From CAZCFB01 sp964511535 (lineage in GTDB: Bacteria > Myxococcota_A > Polyangia > GCA-2747355 > CAZCFB01), in assembly GCA_964511535.1 (NCBI GenBank), contig CAZEFW010000004.1:62001-126000 (forward strand): a stretch of DNA of 64,000 nucleotides, read 5' to 3'. Position 1 is the stretch's first letter. Each line of letters opens with the position of its first letter. The notes beneath the pieces are model-generated. The model was not told the DNA's origin, ran no database searches, and was given only the letters and a program-made list of their open reading frames with translations. Both the position numbers and the translations under genes were made by a program. This document shows positions 17,131 through 26,571 of the stretch, in pieces.

Positions 17131-18138
17131 ATGGTCAGCATGAAATGCACAACGGCTCTGCTGCTGCTCACCCTCGCCGGCTGCTCCGGCGGGGAGGTCT
17201 CCGTCGGCGATGCTGGCTCCACACCACGCGATGGCAGCGCGAAGAACAGGGACCGCGCGCTGGATATCAGAAAGGGCGCGCCGGACAAGAAGCTGCCCGC
17301 CGGCGACCTGCCCCGGGGCAAGCTGGACCTCCCCGGGCCCACGCCGGACGGGCCGCCGGCCGCGGGGCTGAAGAACATCACCCTGTACGTCAACCTGGGC
17401 GACTCGCTGGCCGCCGGCTACTACGCCTCCTCCGGCCGCTCGTACAGGGCGCTGCTGACGAAGAACAACGACCTGCTCTACCCGGCGTACAAGGGCAAGG
17501 ATCTGGCCAGCCGCTTCCCGGGCCTCAAGGTGATCGACCGCTCCAAGAGCGGGGCCGTGGCCAAGGAGATCCTGGCCCAGGGCAAGACGGTCAAGGGCAA
17601 CCCGGCGGGCAACACCCTGGTGGTGATCTCCGCCGGGGGCAACGACTTCAACGACAAGATCGCCACCATGACCCTGGCGCCGCAGGCCATCGCCAAGGCC
17701 AACGCCGCGGCGGGCTACCTCAAGCAGCTGTACCAGCACTTCGGCGACAAGAGCCGCTTCCCCGGGAAGGTGACCATCGCCCAGCTGACCATCTACGACT
17801 CCACCGACGGCAAGGGCTCCATCCCGAAGATCTCCGGGCTGAGCGGCTTCTGCAAGACGATCCAGGGGGCCCTCGGGCTGCTGCTCGGCCCCGTGGCCAT
17901 CGCCAACCTGGGCTCCTTCAACAAGATCCTGCGCACCGCGGCCAGCGGCGCAGGGGTGGTGGTGGTGGACAGCCACGCCGCCTTCCTCGGCCACGGGTTC
18001 AACTACCAGGACAAGACCTGGAAGCACTACAAGCCCAACGACCCGACCCTCTGGTTCCACACCGACTGCGCCCACGGAAACAACCGCGGGCACCACGAGC
18101 TGCGGCGGCTGATCTGGAAGGCGCTGACCGGCAGCTGA
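17131..18138 (+). CDS. SGNH/GDSL-hydrolase lipoprotein
   Basis: A 335-residue lipoprotein (lipobox LTLAGC) with an Asp/Lys/Pro-rich linker of about 60 residues, then an SGNH hydrolase fold. Block I is 'NLGDSLAAGYY' with the catalytic Ser, block III is 'SAGGNDF' (oxyanion Asn), and the C-terminal 'FHTDCAHGNNRGHHEL' has the Asp-x2-His block V. Such enzymes are esterases or lipases, or deacetylate polysaccharides, at the cell surface. A second in-frame ATG nine bases later (MKCTT) is an equally good start. It follows the CULT gene closely and precedes the NUDIX gene by 23 bp. Confidence 0.85.
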   Translation: MVSMKCTTALLLLTLAGCSGGEVSVGDAGSTPRDGSAKNRDRALDIRKGAPDKKLPAGDLPRGKLDLPGPTPDGPPAAGLKNITLYVNLGDSLAAGYYASSGRSYRALLTKNNDLLYPAYKGKDLASRFPGLKVIDRSKSGAVAKEILAQGKTVKGNPAGNTLVVISAGGNDFNDKIATMTLAPQAIAKANAAAGYLKQLYQHFGDKSRFPGKVTIAQLTIYDSTDGKGSIPKISGLSGFCKTIQGALGLLLGPVAIANLGSFNKILRTAASGAGVVVVDSHAAFLGHGFNYQDKTWKHYKPNDPTLWFHTDCAHGNNRGHHELRRLIWKALTGS

Positions 18139-18161
18139 TCCCGCGGGAGGAGCTCGTCTCC

Positions 18162-18728
18162 ATGTCGCCACACAAGAAATGGGAGCGCCTCTCCACCGCG
18201 CCGTTCTTCGACTGCCCCTTCTACACGTTCTCCCACGACCGGTACCGCCTGCCGGACGGCTCGGTGGGCGACTACTACTACCTCGACATCGCGGGGGCCA
18301 GCATGGTGGTGCCGCTGACCGATGAGGGGAAGCTGGTGATGGTGCGCCAGTACCGTTACCTGATGCAGCGCTCGAGCGTCGAGTTCCCGGCCGGCGGCAT
18401 GCGCCTGCCCGACCGGGATCCGGTGGCCAACGCCCACAAGGAGCTGCGAGAGGAGGCAGGGCTCGAGGCGGACATCATGGAGGAGATCGGCGCCTTCGCG
18501 CCCTACAACGGCGCGTCCAACGAGACCTGCCATGTCTACCTGGCGCGCGGTCTGCGCCGGGTGCGCCCCGAGCCGGATCCCACCGAGGAGATGGAGCTGC
18601 TGCAACTCCGGCCAGACGACGTGGCGCGCCTCATCGGCCGGGGCGAGATCTGGGACGGACAGACCATTACCAGCTTTTATTACTTCCGGATGTTCCGTGA
18701 TAGACTGCCGGAGGCTGAGCGGTTTTGA
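18162..18728 (+). CDS. NUDIX hydrolase (ADP-ribose pyrophosphatase-like)
   Basis: A 188-residue protein with a NUDIX box ending 'HKELREEAGLEA', which keeps the catalytic EExxE metal ligands. Two consensus positions differ: the first Glu is Arg, and Arg of REL is Lys. 'VRQYRYLMQRSSVEFPAGG' upstream of the box is typical of ADP-ribose/NDP-sugar pyrophosphatases. It probably hydrolyses a nucleoside diphosphate linked to a sugar or cofactor. Being downstream of nadC, an ADP-ribose or NAD-housekeeping role is plausible. A GGGAGG site precedes the ATG, and similarity begins there although the frame is open further upstream. Confidence 0.88.
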   Translation: MSPHKKWERLSTAPFFDCPFYTFSHDRYRLPDGSVGDYYYLDIAGASMVVPLTDEGKLVMVRQYRYLMQRSSVEFPAGGMRLPDRDPVANAHKELREEAGLEADIMEEIGAFAPYNGASNETCHVYLARGLRRVRPEPDPTEEMELLQLRPDDVARLIGRGEIWDGQTITSFYYFRMFRDRLPEAERF

Positions 18729-18773
18729 GCCCGCCAGCCTTGGACCAACGTTCTGAAAAGACACGCGAGCGCC

Positions 18774-19745
18774 ATGGATCAGGGCCAGATCGTCTGCTCA
18801 TTCTGTTCCGCTGAGTTCTCCGTTCCGCCGGGGCTCAACGAGGCGGTTTGCCCAAAGTGCGGCAAGGCGATGCCGATGTTCTCCACCAAGATCGGGGTCG
18901 GCGAGCCGGACATCTTCTCCGATGAAGATGACGCCGCCTGGGACTCCATCGAGGACTTCCCCAAGTCCGATCCGGCCCAGGACGGCGATGTGGTGGGGCG
19001 CATCAACCTCAAGCAGGTGCCGGCTGGCGAGGCGGGCCTCGCCACGACCCAGATGGGCCAGGGCGCGCCGAGCCCCACCGGGCTCGACTCACTGGCCAGC
19101 ACGGATGAGCAGGGCCAGTTGATCCCGGACACCATCGACGGCGGGGATACGGCAAAGGGCCACAAGCCGCTGAGCAGCGGCTTCGACCTCGGCCTGGAGC
19201 CGGCGAGCATCGAGGAGCCCGAGCCGGACGAGCCGAGCATCAAGCCGCTGGCCCCGCTGTCCGAGCAGCAAGCGGCCCCTGCCGGCGGCATGCCGAACCT
19301 GCTGGACGAGCTTGACGCGGAGCTGGACGGCAACCCGTTCGAAGACGTGGGGGAGGACGACATCCCCGAGGCCGAGCCGATGGAGGCCATGGAGATGCAG
19401 GCCGACAGCTCGCCCAACGTATCGCCCGAGGTGGCTGACTTCTTCTCCGAGGAGAGCGAGCTGGAGCCTGGCCTCGACCTGCCAGACGCCGGGGCCATCG
19501 CGGTGACCATCCCCGAGGCGCCCATTCAGGAGCGCATGCGCAGCGAGGCGGTGGCGCCATCAGGGCCCGCGGCGGCCAAGCGGACCTCTCCGGGTGGCCT
19601 GTCCACCGTGGGGTCGCAGCCGGGCGACGCGGGCGAGGACGAGAGCCCCGGCGGGCTGGTGCCGATGCAGCGTACAGCCATGTACGTGGGGATCGGCGTG
19701 GGCGCGATGGCGCTGGCGGGCCTGCTCTACTGGTTGATCCAGTAG
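18774..19745 (+). CDS. Zinc-ribbon protein with acidic disordered linker and C-terminal membrane anchor
   Basis: A 323-residue protein. An N-terminal zinc ribbon (CSFCSAEF...CPKCG) of the MJ0042 or GYF-type is followed by about 230 residues rich in Glu, Asp, Pro and Ser, predicted to be disordered. A single hydrophobic segment sits at the very C-terminus ('AMYVGIGVGAMALAGLLYWL'), so it is tail-anchored in the inner membrane with the ribbon in the cytoplasm. This design is frequent in Myxococcota but has no assigned function. It lies 45 bp after the NUDIX gene. Confidence 0.75.
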   Translation: MDQGQIVCSFCSAEFSVPPGLNEAVCPKCGKAMPMFSTKIGVGEPDIFSDEDDAAWDSIEDFPKSDPAQDGDVVGRINLKQVPAGEAGLATTQMGQGAPSPTGLDSLASTDEQGQLIPDTIDGGDTAKGHKPLSSGFDLGLEPASIEEPEPDEPSIKPLAPLSEQQAAPAGGMPNLLDELDAELDGNPFEDVGEDDIPEAEPMEAMEMQADSSPNVSPEVADFFSEESELEPGLDLPDAGAIAVTIPEAPIQERMRSEAVAPSGPAAAKRTSPGGLSTVGSQPGDAGEDESPGGLVPMQRTAMYVGIGVGAMALAGLLYWLIQ

Positions 19746-19800
19746 TCCGGGCCGCATATCCTTTCCGCTCCTTATTCACAACAACCCAAGGAGCGTTCCC

Positions 19801-20469
19801 ATGGCCAAGGTAGCTGTCGTCCTGTCCGGGTGCGGCGTCTATGACGGCGCCGAGATCCATGAATCTGTCGTGACCCTGCTGGCGCTGGATCGCGCCGGCG
19901 CGGAGGTGGTCATCGCGGCCCCCAACGTGGACCAGGCTCACGTGATCAACCACCAGGTGGGCGAGCCGGCCGAGGGGCAGCGCCGCAGCGTCATCGAGGA
20001 GTCGGCGCGCATCGCCCGGGGGCCGGTGCTCGACCTGGCGGACCTGCAGGTGACCGACGTGGACGCGGTGATCTTTCCTGGCGGCTTCGGCGCGGCCAAG
20101 AACCTGTGCACCTACGCCTTCGACGGGCCCGAGCTCAAGGTGCACCCCGAGGTGGAGCGGGTGACCCTGGAGACCGTGCGCGCGGCCAAGCCCCTGGGCA
20201 CCATCTGCATCGCGCCGGTGGCCACGGCCAAGGTGCTGGCCGACGCGGGCTTCAACGTGACCGTCACCGTCGGCAACGACGCGGACACCGCGGGCCACAT
20301 CAACGGCTTCGGCGCCACGCACCAGGATTGCCCCGTGGACGACATCGTCCTGGACAGCAACACCCGCGTGGTGTCCACCCCGGCCTACATGCTCGCCGGG
20401 AGCATCAAGGAGGCAGCCGCCGGCATCGATAAGCTGGTGGCCAAGATCCTGGAGATGGTCCAGGGCTGA
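19801..20469 (+). CDS. elbB: Isoprenoid biosynthesis glyoxalase ElbB
   Basis: A 222-residue class I glutamine-amidotransferase-like protein of the ES1/ElbB family. 'VVLSGCGVYDGAEIHES', 'VIFPGGFGAAKNL' and 'GTICIAPV' (nucleophilic Cys in the elbow) mark the family. E. coli ElbB has weak glyoxalase activity, and its link with isoprenoid synthesis is genetic. It is cytoplasmic and of normal length. An AAGGAG site precedes the ATG. It lies 55 bp after the zinc-ribbon gene. Confidence 0.93.
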   Translation: MAKVAVVLSGCGVYDGAEIHESVVTLLALDRAGAEVVIAAPNVDQAHVINHQVGEPAEGQRRSVIEESARIARGPVLDLADLQVTDVDAVIFPGGFGAAKNLCTYAFDGPELKVHPEVERVTLETVRAAKPLGTICIAPVATAKVLADAGFNVTVTVGNDADTAGHINGFGATHQDCPVDDIVLDSNTRVVSTPAYMLAGSIKEAAAGIDKLVAKILEMVQG

Positions 20470-20525
20470 CCAGGGCCCCGACCATCTCCCCCCGGCGGCC
20501 CGGCGACGCCGCCCCGCTCGCGGCC

Positions 20526-22751
20526 ATGCTCGCAGTCGGGGCGGCGACCCTGATCTGGCAGGTCGCCGCGGCCCGGTCCGTCATGGCCGGGCTGTACGGC
20601 GACGAGCTCACCCTCGGGCTGGTGCTGGCCAGCTGGCTTCTGCTGGTGGGCGGCGCCACCGCCCTGAGCGCCCGTCTGCTGGCCGGCCACGGCGCGCGGG
20701 AGCGAGCGCGGCGCCTGCTGCCAGCCGCGCTGATGCTCTGCCCGGTGGCGGTGCTGGCCAGCGCCCTGCTGCGCTTCGGCGCGCTGCCCGCCATGGTCGG
20801 CGTGGGCGCCGTGGTGAGCCCGGCCAGCGCCCTGGCGGGGGCGCTGCTCTGCCTGGCGCCGCCCTGCGCCCTGCTGGGGGCCGCCTTCGGCCTGCTCTCC
20901 CACCACGCGCCGGCCGACGAGCGCCCCGAGCGCTGGGCCGCCCGGGTCTATCTCTGGGAGAGCCTCGGCACAGGCGCCGCGGGGGTGGCGTTCCACCTGC
21001 TGCTGGCGCCGCTGCCGCTGCCGGCCCTCGGCATCGCCGCCAGCGTGAGCCCCTGGCTGGCCGGCCTGGCCCTGGCGCGGCGCGCCAGCGGCAATCGCGC
21101 GGTCATGGTGATCTGCGGCCTCGCCGGGGTCGCCGCGCTGGCGCTGCTGATCCCGCTGGAGGCGTCTCCCACGCGGGAGCTGCTGCGGCCCCGCACGCCC
21201 GGCTACCAGCTGCGCGCGGCCGAGAACTCACGGCACGGCGCCCTGGCGGTGCTTGCCCGGGGCGACCAGCTGGTCTTCTCCTCCAACGGGATCCCGCTGT
21301 TCAGCAATCAGGACCAGCCCCTCGTTCGGGGCGAGATCCACGCCACCCTGCTGTGCCACCGCGCCCCGGCGCGGGTGCTGCTCGTGGGAGGCGGCCTCGG
21401 GGGCGGGCTGGCCGAGGTGCTGCGCCACCCGGTGCGGCGGGTGGATTACGTGGAGCTCGATCCCGCGCTGGTGGCGCTGGCGCGGCGGCTGGGTACCGGC
21501 GGCCAGCGGCGAGCCCTGGCCGACAGGCGGGTGCGGGTGCTGGACCGCGACGGCCGGGCCGTGGTGGCCAGCGCGGGCGGGCGCTACGACGTCATCATGG
21601 TGGGCCTGCCCGGCCCCTCGTCGGCGCTGATCAACCGCTTCTATACCGAGGAGTTCTTCCGCGCCGCGCGCCGGGCGTTGCGACCGGGGGGGCTGCTGCG
21701 GGTCACGCTCACTGGCTCCGAGTCGTACCTGGGCGACCAGCAAGCCCTGCTGCACGCCACGGTGGGGGCCGCCATGGTGGGGGCCTTCGCCAACATGGTC
21801 GCCCTGCCTGGCCAGGCGACGCTGCTGTTGGCCGGCAGGGACGGCGCCCCGGCAGTGGACGAGCCGACCCTGGCCCGCCGCCTTGAGCGCCGCGGGCTGG
21901 CGGCGGCGGGGTTCGGCCCGGGCGAGTTGATGGACCTGGCGGACCCCCTGGCGCGGGAGCTGTACGGCGAGCGGCTCGCGGGGGTGGCGCCGCTGCGCAA
22001 CACGGATCTGCACCCGGCCGCCTACTTCCAGGCCATGATCCAGGGTGTGGCCCTCACCTCGCCCGCGCTGGCGGCGGTGCTCTCCAGGGCCGGCGTGGCG
22101 GCCGGGCGCTGGGGCCCCTGGGCGGCGGCGCTGGCGGCCATGTTCGCCGCGGGGTTGCTCGGCCTGCTGCTGAGGCGCGGCAGGAGGCGAGGCGGCGGCG
22201 CGGGGGCGGCCGTGGCGCTGGCCGGGTTTTGCGGCATGGCCGTGGAGCTGAGCCTCATCCTGTACTGCCAGGAGCAGCGGGGGGTGATCTACCACGAGGT
22301 GGGGGCCCTGCTCACCGCCTTCATGGCCGGGCTGGCCGCTGGCGCGCCGGCCGGGGCGCGGCTGGTCTCGCGCTGGCCAGGGCGAGCCCTGGGGATCGGG
22401 CTGGCCCTGTGCGCCGCGGCCGCGCTGGCCTGCGCCGGGCTGATGCTCCTGTTGCCCGCCGGCGCGGTGCTGCCGCTGTGGGCCGGGGCGCTCTGCCTGG
22501 CCTGCCTGGGGCTCGGCGTGGGGAGCTGCTACGCCCCGGCGGCCGCTGCCCTGGCGCGCACACGAGACAGCGGCGCGGCCGCGGCCTACAGCTACGCCTG
22601 GGACCTGGGCGGCGCCGCCGCGGGCGCCCTGCTGGCGGCCACCTTCATCCTGCCCGCGCTGGGCCTGCCCGGAACCTGCCTGCTATGCGCCGGGCTGTGC
22701 GCGGGATACGGGGCGACAACCTGGTCCTCCGGAGTCACCGTCGACCGTTAA
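20526..22751 (+). CDS. Membrane-embedded spermidine-synthase-like methyltransferase-fold protein
   Basis: A 741-residue protein with hydrophobic segments at residues about 1-220 and 490-735 flanking a soluble Rossmann domain at about 235-460. The soluble part resembles spermidine synthases ('VLLVGGGLGGGLAEVLRHP', 'YVELDPALVALARR', 'NRFYTEEFFRAARRAL'). The catalytic Asp-Ser/Thr-x-Asp-Pro motif is replaced by Gly-Leu-Pro-Gly-Pro, so polyamine synthesis is unlikely. Such fused proteins are widespread in deltaproteobacteria without proven function. The first in-frame ATG is used; a non-ATG start about 60 bases upstream is possible. Confidence 0.75.
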   Translation: MLAVGAATLIWQVAAARSVMAGLYGDELTLGLVLASWLLLVGGATALSARLLAGHGARERARRLLPAALMLCPVAVLASALLRFGALPAMVGVGAVVSPASALAGALLCLAPPCALLGAAFGLLSHHAPADERPERWAARVYLWESLGTGAAGVAFHLLLAPLPLPALGIAASVSPWLAGLALARRASGNRAVMVICGLAGVAALALLIPLEASPTRELLRPRTPGYQLRAAENSRHGALAVLARGDQLVFSSNGIPLFSNQDQPLVRGEIHATLLCHRAPARVLLVGGGLGGGLAEVLRHPVRRVDYVELDPALVALARRLGTGGQRRALADRRVRVLDRDGRAVVASAGGRYDVIMVGLPGPSSALINRFYTEEFFRAARRALRPGGLLRVTLTGSESYLGDQQALLHATVGAAMVGAFANMVALPGQATLLLAGRDGAPAVDEPTLARRLERRGLAAAGFGPGELMDLADPLARELYGERLAGVAPLRNTDLHPAAYFQAMIQGVALTSPALAAVLSRAGVAAGRWGPWAAALAAMFAAGLLGLLLRRGRRRGGGAGAAVALAGFCGMAVELSLILYCQEQRGVIYHEVGALLTAFMAGLAAGAPAGARLVSRWPGRALGIGLALCAAAALACAGLMLLLPAGAVLPLWAGALCLACLGLGVGSCYAPAAAALARTRDSGAAAAYSYAWDLGGAAAGALLAATFILPALGLPGTCLLCAGLCAGYGATTWSSGVTVDR

Positions 22752-22778
22752 CCGTTGAGAGGCACCAAAAACGGCGGG

Positions 22779-23972
22779 CTATTTGAGGATCGCGTCCACG
22801 TCCCTGAGGATCTCGTCCAGCAGGGTGCCGTTGATCTTGACCAGCGCGCGGCTGTGGGTGGTGCGGGCGTAGGCGTGCTTGGGGGTCGGTTTCTGCTTGT
22901 CGTCCGCCGGGGCGGCCGACGCCGCGGGCCGGTAGAAGCGGATCTCGTCCAGCGCCTTGCCGTCGCCGAGGTACTCCACCGTCAACTCTGTGGTCATGCC
23001 CGCGGGCTCCTTGTCGGCCGGCAGGTACTCGATGACGCTCATGCGCGACAGCTTGTCCATCCAGTTGGCGAACAGCAGCTTCGCCTTGTCCGGCGCGGCC
23101 GGATCGGCCCAGAACGCTTTCTGCGGCGTGTTGGCGTGGCGCTGGACCAGCACCTTGGTCTTGCCCCTGGCGCGCACCTCCACCTTCTCGATCTTGACCC
23201 GCTCCACCCGGCTGATGCCCGAGTCCTTGAGCCGGTACTCGGCGTAGGGGAAGTCGCCCAGGAACCGCGGCGCCACCACGTAGACCTTGCCCTCGCCCCT
23301 GTCGAGCACGTAGCGGTCCATGTTGCCGAAGGTGTTGTCGCCCAGGGTCAGCTGCTTCTCGCTCCCCTTCCACGACAGCTTCAGCGACCGGTCCCCCTTG
23401 TCCAGGCCGTAGCCCCCGAGCTTGTCGCCGGCGGCCTTACCCAGCGAGCGCAGGGCCGTGAGCTTGGCCAGCGACTTCATCAGCTCCTCGGCCGACTGGC
23501 TCCCCTTGAAGGCCTGCACCTTCTTGACCTTGGGCCGGGGCTTCGGCTTCGGCGGCGGCTCGGGCTTCTTGGCCTCGGGCTTCTTGGCCTCGTCAGCCTT
23601 CTTGTCGTCCGCAGGCTTCTTGTCGTCCGCAGGCTTCTTGTCGTCCGCGGCCTTCTTGTCGTCCGCAGGCTTCTTGTCGTCCGCGGCCTTGGGCGGCTCC
23701 GCCGGCTTGGGCTCCGCCGGCTTGGGCGGCTCGGGCGGCGGCGCCTCCATGGTCTCCACCGTGATCCAGTGGTACTCGCCGTACTTGTCCTCGCGCCGCT
23801 CGATGGTCACCTTGCGGTCGGGCTCGCTGTAGTCCACACGATCCAGCCCCGCCCGCGCGCTGAGCAGCGGGATATCGTCGGAGCTCGTATCCGGCTCGCG
23901 GGTCCAGGTGAAGTAGGCCGCCACCAGCAACGCCCCGAGCAGGGCCAGATGAATCAACGCCGAACGCGTCAT
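22779..23972 (-). CDS. DUF4340 domain membrane-anchored protein with ADDKK repeats
   Basis: A 397-residue protein with one N-terminal membrane segment ('ALLGALLVAAYFTW'), so most of it faces the periplasm. Residues about 75-145 are a low-complexity run of P/A-ADDKK and AKKPEPP repeats. The C-terminal 240 residues fit DUF4340, a family found next to GldG-type ABC auxiliary proteins. Its start overlaps the stop of the GldG-like gene by 4 nt (ATGA), which places it last in a four-gene operon. A scaffold or substrate-handling role with the ABC complex is inferred from context. Confidence 0.8.
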   Translation of the reverse strand: MTRSALIHLALLGALLVAAYFTWTREPDTSSDDIPLLSARAGLDRVDYSEPDRKVTIERREDKYGEYHWITVETMEAPPPEPPKPAEPKPAEPPKAADDKKPADDKKAADDKKPADDKKPADDKKADEAKKPEAKKPEPPPKPKPRPKVKKVQAFKGSQSAEELMKSLAKLTALRSLGKAAGDKLGGYGLDKGDRSLKLSWKGSEKQLTLGDNTFGNMDRYVLDRGEGKVYVVAPRFLGDFPYAEYRLKDSGISRVERVKIEKVEVRARGKTKVLVQRHANTPQKAFWADPAAPDKAKLLFANWMDKLSRMSVIEYLPADKEPAGMTTELTVEYLGDGKALDEIRFYRPAASAAPADDKQKPTPKHAYARTTHSRALVKINGTLLDEILRDVDAILK

Positions 23973-25846
23973 GACCGCCTCCTGCGCCTGAGGGTGAACG
24001 CCAGGCCGCCGGCCAGCACCAGCGCCGGCACGGCGAAGATGGTCAGGTAGAACCAGACCTGGTCTTCCTTGCGAGTGTGGACCATACGCACGTCCTCTTC
24101 GGACGACGTCTCGCCCATGATCTCCTCGTCGCCGGACAGCCACTTGATGCCGTCCATGACGTAGGCGCCGGCGCCCATGACCTGGCGCAGCACCTGGTCA
24201 GTGGCCACGTCCGAGTCGGCCAGCACCAGCAGCCGCCCCTGGGCCTTGTCGTCACCCTTCTTGGCCCCGGGGGGCGTCACCGTGGACACGGCGCCCAGCT
24301 CGTAGACCCCGCGCTTCTCCTTGCCGGCCGTGAAGGCGTGGTCACCGTCCACGTCGGCCCAGGTGTCGGGCATGCCGTGCACGGTGAACTGCACGTTCGG
24401 CTTGCCCTTGTCGGTGGCCGGGATCTCGTCCAGCCGCCCTGCGCCCACCAGCACCATGGAGAGGCGGCTGGCGTTCTGGCTCAGGGTGCTGACGCTCGGG
24501 TGCGACGAGAAGCGGTTGGTCAACAGGAAGTGCCGGTCCGCCGGGGTGAAGGTGGCCCGGATGTGCAGCCGCTCGTGGGCCAGCAGCTCGGGGGTGTACT
24601 TCAGCCCCATGGGCCCCAGCAGCCCGGCCATGTCGAGCCCCGGCTCCGGGTCGAGCAGCAGGAACACCTTGCCGCCCTTCTTGATGTAGTTGACCAGCGC
24701 CTTCTCCTCGCTGTCCATCAGCGGCTTGCGCGGCCCGATGATCATCACCAGCGTGGCGTCGCCGGGCACCTCGTTGGCCAGCCCCTCGGCGATGCCGAGG
24801 TCCTTGATCTGGTAGTTCAGCTTGGCCAGCGCGTCCCGCAGCAGCCGGATGGAGGTGCCCGGCTGCTCGTCGCGGTTCTGGCCGCTGCGCTCCTCGTGGC
24901 CCACGGTCAGGTACGCCACCTTGCCCGCCTTGCTCAGCTTGAGGAACGCCGACTGGAACTCACCGTCCAGCTTCTTGAGCTTGCCCTTGGCCCGGTCCAT
25001 CTTGGCGCCGATCTGGATCTGCTGATTCTTCTTGCCCTGCACCAGCACCACCACGCCGTTGTCGGACACCGAGTACTCCTTGGCCAGCACCGGCTCCATG
25101 GCGTGATCCTTGATCTCCACGCTGAACTTCGGCGACAGGCCCCGCAGCTCCTGGAAGTAGCTCTCCACCTGCTCCTGCACCTCGTTGGCGCCGGGGAAGA
25201 AGAGCACCGCCTTCGTCTCGGCGGACAGGTTCTTGATCATCTTCTGCGACGACTCCGACGGGCGGGTGGTCTTGAAGTAGCTCAGGTCCACCTTCTTGTC
25301 GTACTCGCTGGCCATGAAGTTGACCAAAAACGCCATGCACACCGTGGCCGCCAGGATCAGGCCGCTCTGGGCCGAGCGGGCCACCCGCTTGCGCTCCACG
25401 GTGCGCTCCAGGTCCATGGGCGCGTAGGAGATCTCGGCGAACAGCAGCGGGAGCATGGAGCAGAGCCATACCACCGGCCACAGGGCGGTCAGCGCCCCCT
25501 GCACGTGAGAGACGGTCTTGTTGCTCTCCAGCATCGGCCGCAGGTGATCCATGATCAGCTCGCTCTGCACCAGGTAGACCACCACCGCGGCCAGCCCGCC
25601 CAGGTAGCAAAGCATGATCAGGCCCTCAACGGGGCGGGCTCCTTCGGGCGCCCGGGAGCGCCGCCAAAGCCTCGCGCCCAGGGCGCCGAGCAGGCCGAGC
25701 CCCGCCAGCACGCCCAGGGCCAGCCGGGGCATGCCCGCGCCGACCAGCAGACGCTCGCCGATGAAGAGCAGCAACATGGAGAAGATGAAGACGCCGGAGA
25801 TGGGCAACCCGGAGTTGCCGCGGCGCGTCGTCTGGTTGGTCGACAT
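23969..25846 (-). CDS. GldG-family ABC auxiliary protein
   Basis: A 625-residue protein: four hydrophobic segments in the first 180 residues, a long periplasmic part of the ABC_transp_aux type ('LSAETKAVLFFPG', 'VAYLTVGHEERS', 'VFLLLDPEPGLD'), and a C-terminal membrane helix followed by RRRRRS. The family works with GldA and GldF in Bacteroidota gliding and has wide relatives of unknown role in Myxococcota. The ATG at 25846 is preferred over an upstream in-frame GTG because that GTG overlaps the AGGAGG ribosome site. Start and previous stop share one base (TGATG). Confidence 0.88.
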   Translation of the reverse strand: MSTNQTTRRGNSGLPISGVFIFSMLLLFIGERLLVGAGMPRLALGVLAGLGLLGALGARLWRRSRAPEGARPVEGLIMLCYLGGLAAVVVYLVQSELIMDHLRPMLESNKTVSHVQGALTALWPVVWLCSMLPLLFAEISYAPMDLERTVERKRVARSAQSGLILAATVCMAFLVNFMASEYDKKVDLSYFKTTRPSESSQKMIKNLSAETKAVLFFPGANEVQEQVESYFQELRGLSPKFSVEIKDHAMEPVLAKEYSVSDNGVVVLVQGKKNQQIQIGAKMDRAKGKLKKLDGEFQSAFLKLSKAGKVAYLTVGHEERSGQNRDEQPGTSIRLLRDALAKLNYQIKDLGIAEGLANEVPGDATLVMIIGPRKPLMDSEEKALVNYIKKGGKVFLLLDPEPGLDMAGLLGPMGLKYTPELLAHERLHIRATFTPADRHFLLTNRFSSHPSVSTLSQNASRLSMVLVGAGRLDEIPATDKGKPNVQFTVHGMPDTWADVDGDHAFTAGKEKRGVYELGAVSTVTPPGAKKGDDKAQGRLLVLADSDVATDQVLRQVMGAGAYVMDGIKWLSGDEEIMGETSSEEDVRMVHTRKEDQVWFYLTIFAVPALVLAGGLAFTLRRRRRS

Positions 25847-26571
25847 CAGCGCCACCTCCTGGCCGACAGCACATGGCTGGTCAGCAGCAGAAATACGTAG
25901 ATCAAGGACAGGTAGAAGATCACATCGCGGCTGTGGAGGATGCCGCGCTGGAAGTTGAGGAAGTGCTTGCCGTGCAGGGCCATGTAGCTCAGCACGTCAC
26001 GGATCGGCTCCTCGGTGACCCGCGCCACCAGCCACAGAAGCAGCATGGCCACCACCATGGACGCGGTGATCACCACCGCCACCAGCTGGTTCTTGGCCAC
26101 GGCCGAGCCGAACAGCCCGATGGCCAGGCTGGCGCCGCCCAGCAGCAGCAGCCCGAGGTAGCCGCCGGCGATGTGCCCCAGCGAGACCTTGCCGTTGACG
26201 AAGATCAGCAGCGGCATGTAGACGGTCATCAGCGTCATCAGCGCGAAGAAGATGAACGCGCTGAGGAACTTGCCCAGCACGATCTCATAGTCACGCACCG
26301 GCGAGGTGTAGAGCAGCGCCAGGGTGCCGGTCTGCTTCTCCTCGGCGATGAGCCGCATGGAGAGGAACACGCTGGCGATCATGGTGGTGCCGCTGGAGAA
26401 GTAGAAGAACAGCTCCAGCACCTCGGACGACAGCTTGGCGCGGCCGCCCAGGGCGTAGGCGTTGAACAGCAGCCCGTCGATGCACAGCACCGCGGCCACG
26501 ATGATGTAGCCCATGGGGGACTTGAGGAACGCGGCCAGCTCCCGCCGCGTGATGAGCATGACGTTCTTCAT
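25846..26571 (-). CDS. ABC-2 type permease (GldF-like)
   Basis: A 241-residue inner-membrane protein with six predicted transmembrane segments and the ABC-2 signature 'FLSMRLIAEEKQTGTLALL' followed by 'SPVRDYEIVLGKFL'. It should form the channel part of an exporter with the upstream ATPase and the downstream GldG-like protein. Its start overlaps the ATPase stop by one base, and its stop overlaps the GldG start by one base, so translation is coupled. The transported substrate is unknown. Confidence 0.92.
   Translation of the reverse strand: MKNVMLITRRELAAFLKSPMGYIIVAAVLCIDGLLFNAYALGGRAKLSSEVLELFFYFSSGTTMIASVFLSMRLIAEEKQTGTLALLYTSPVRDYEIVLGKFLSAFIFFALMTLMTVYMPLLIFVNGKVSLGHIAGGYLGLLLLGGASLAIGLFGSAVAKNQLVAVVITASMVVAMLLLWLVARVTEEPIRDVLSYMALHGKHFLNFQRGILHSRDVIFYLSLIYVFLLLTSHVLSARRWR

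Noticed and set aside
23580..23700. ADDKK repeats in the DUF4340 gene as a mobile repeat
   Set aside because: They stay in frame and code for a normal low-complexity linker, so they are best treated as part of the gene.
24077..25900. 607-codon plus-strand frame opposite the GldG-like gene
   Set aside because: It is antisense to a well-supported four-gene operon with coupled starts and stops.
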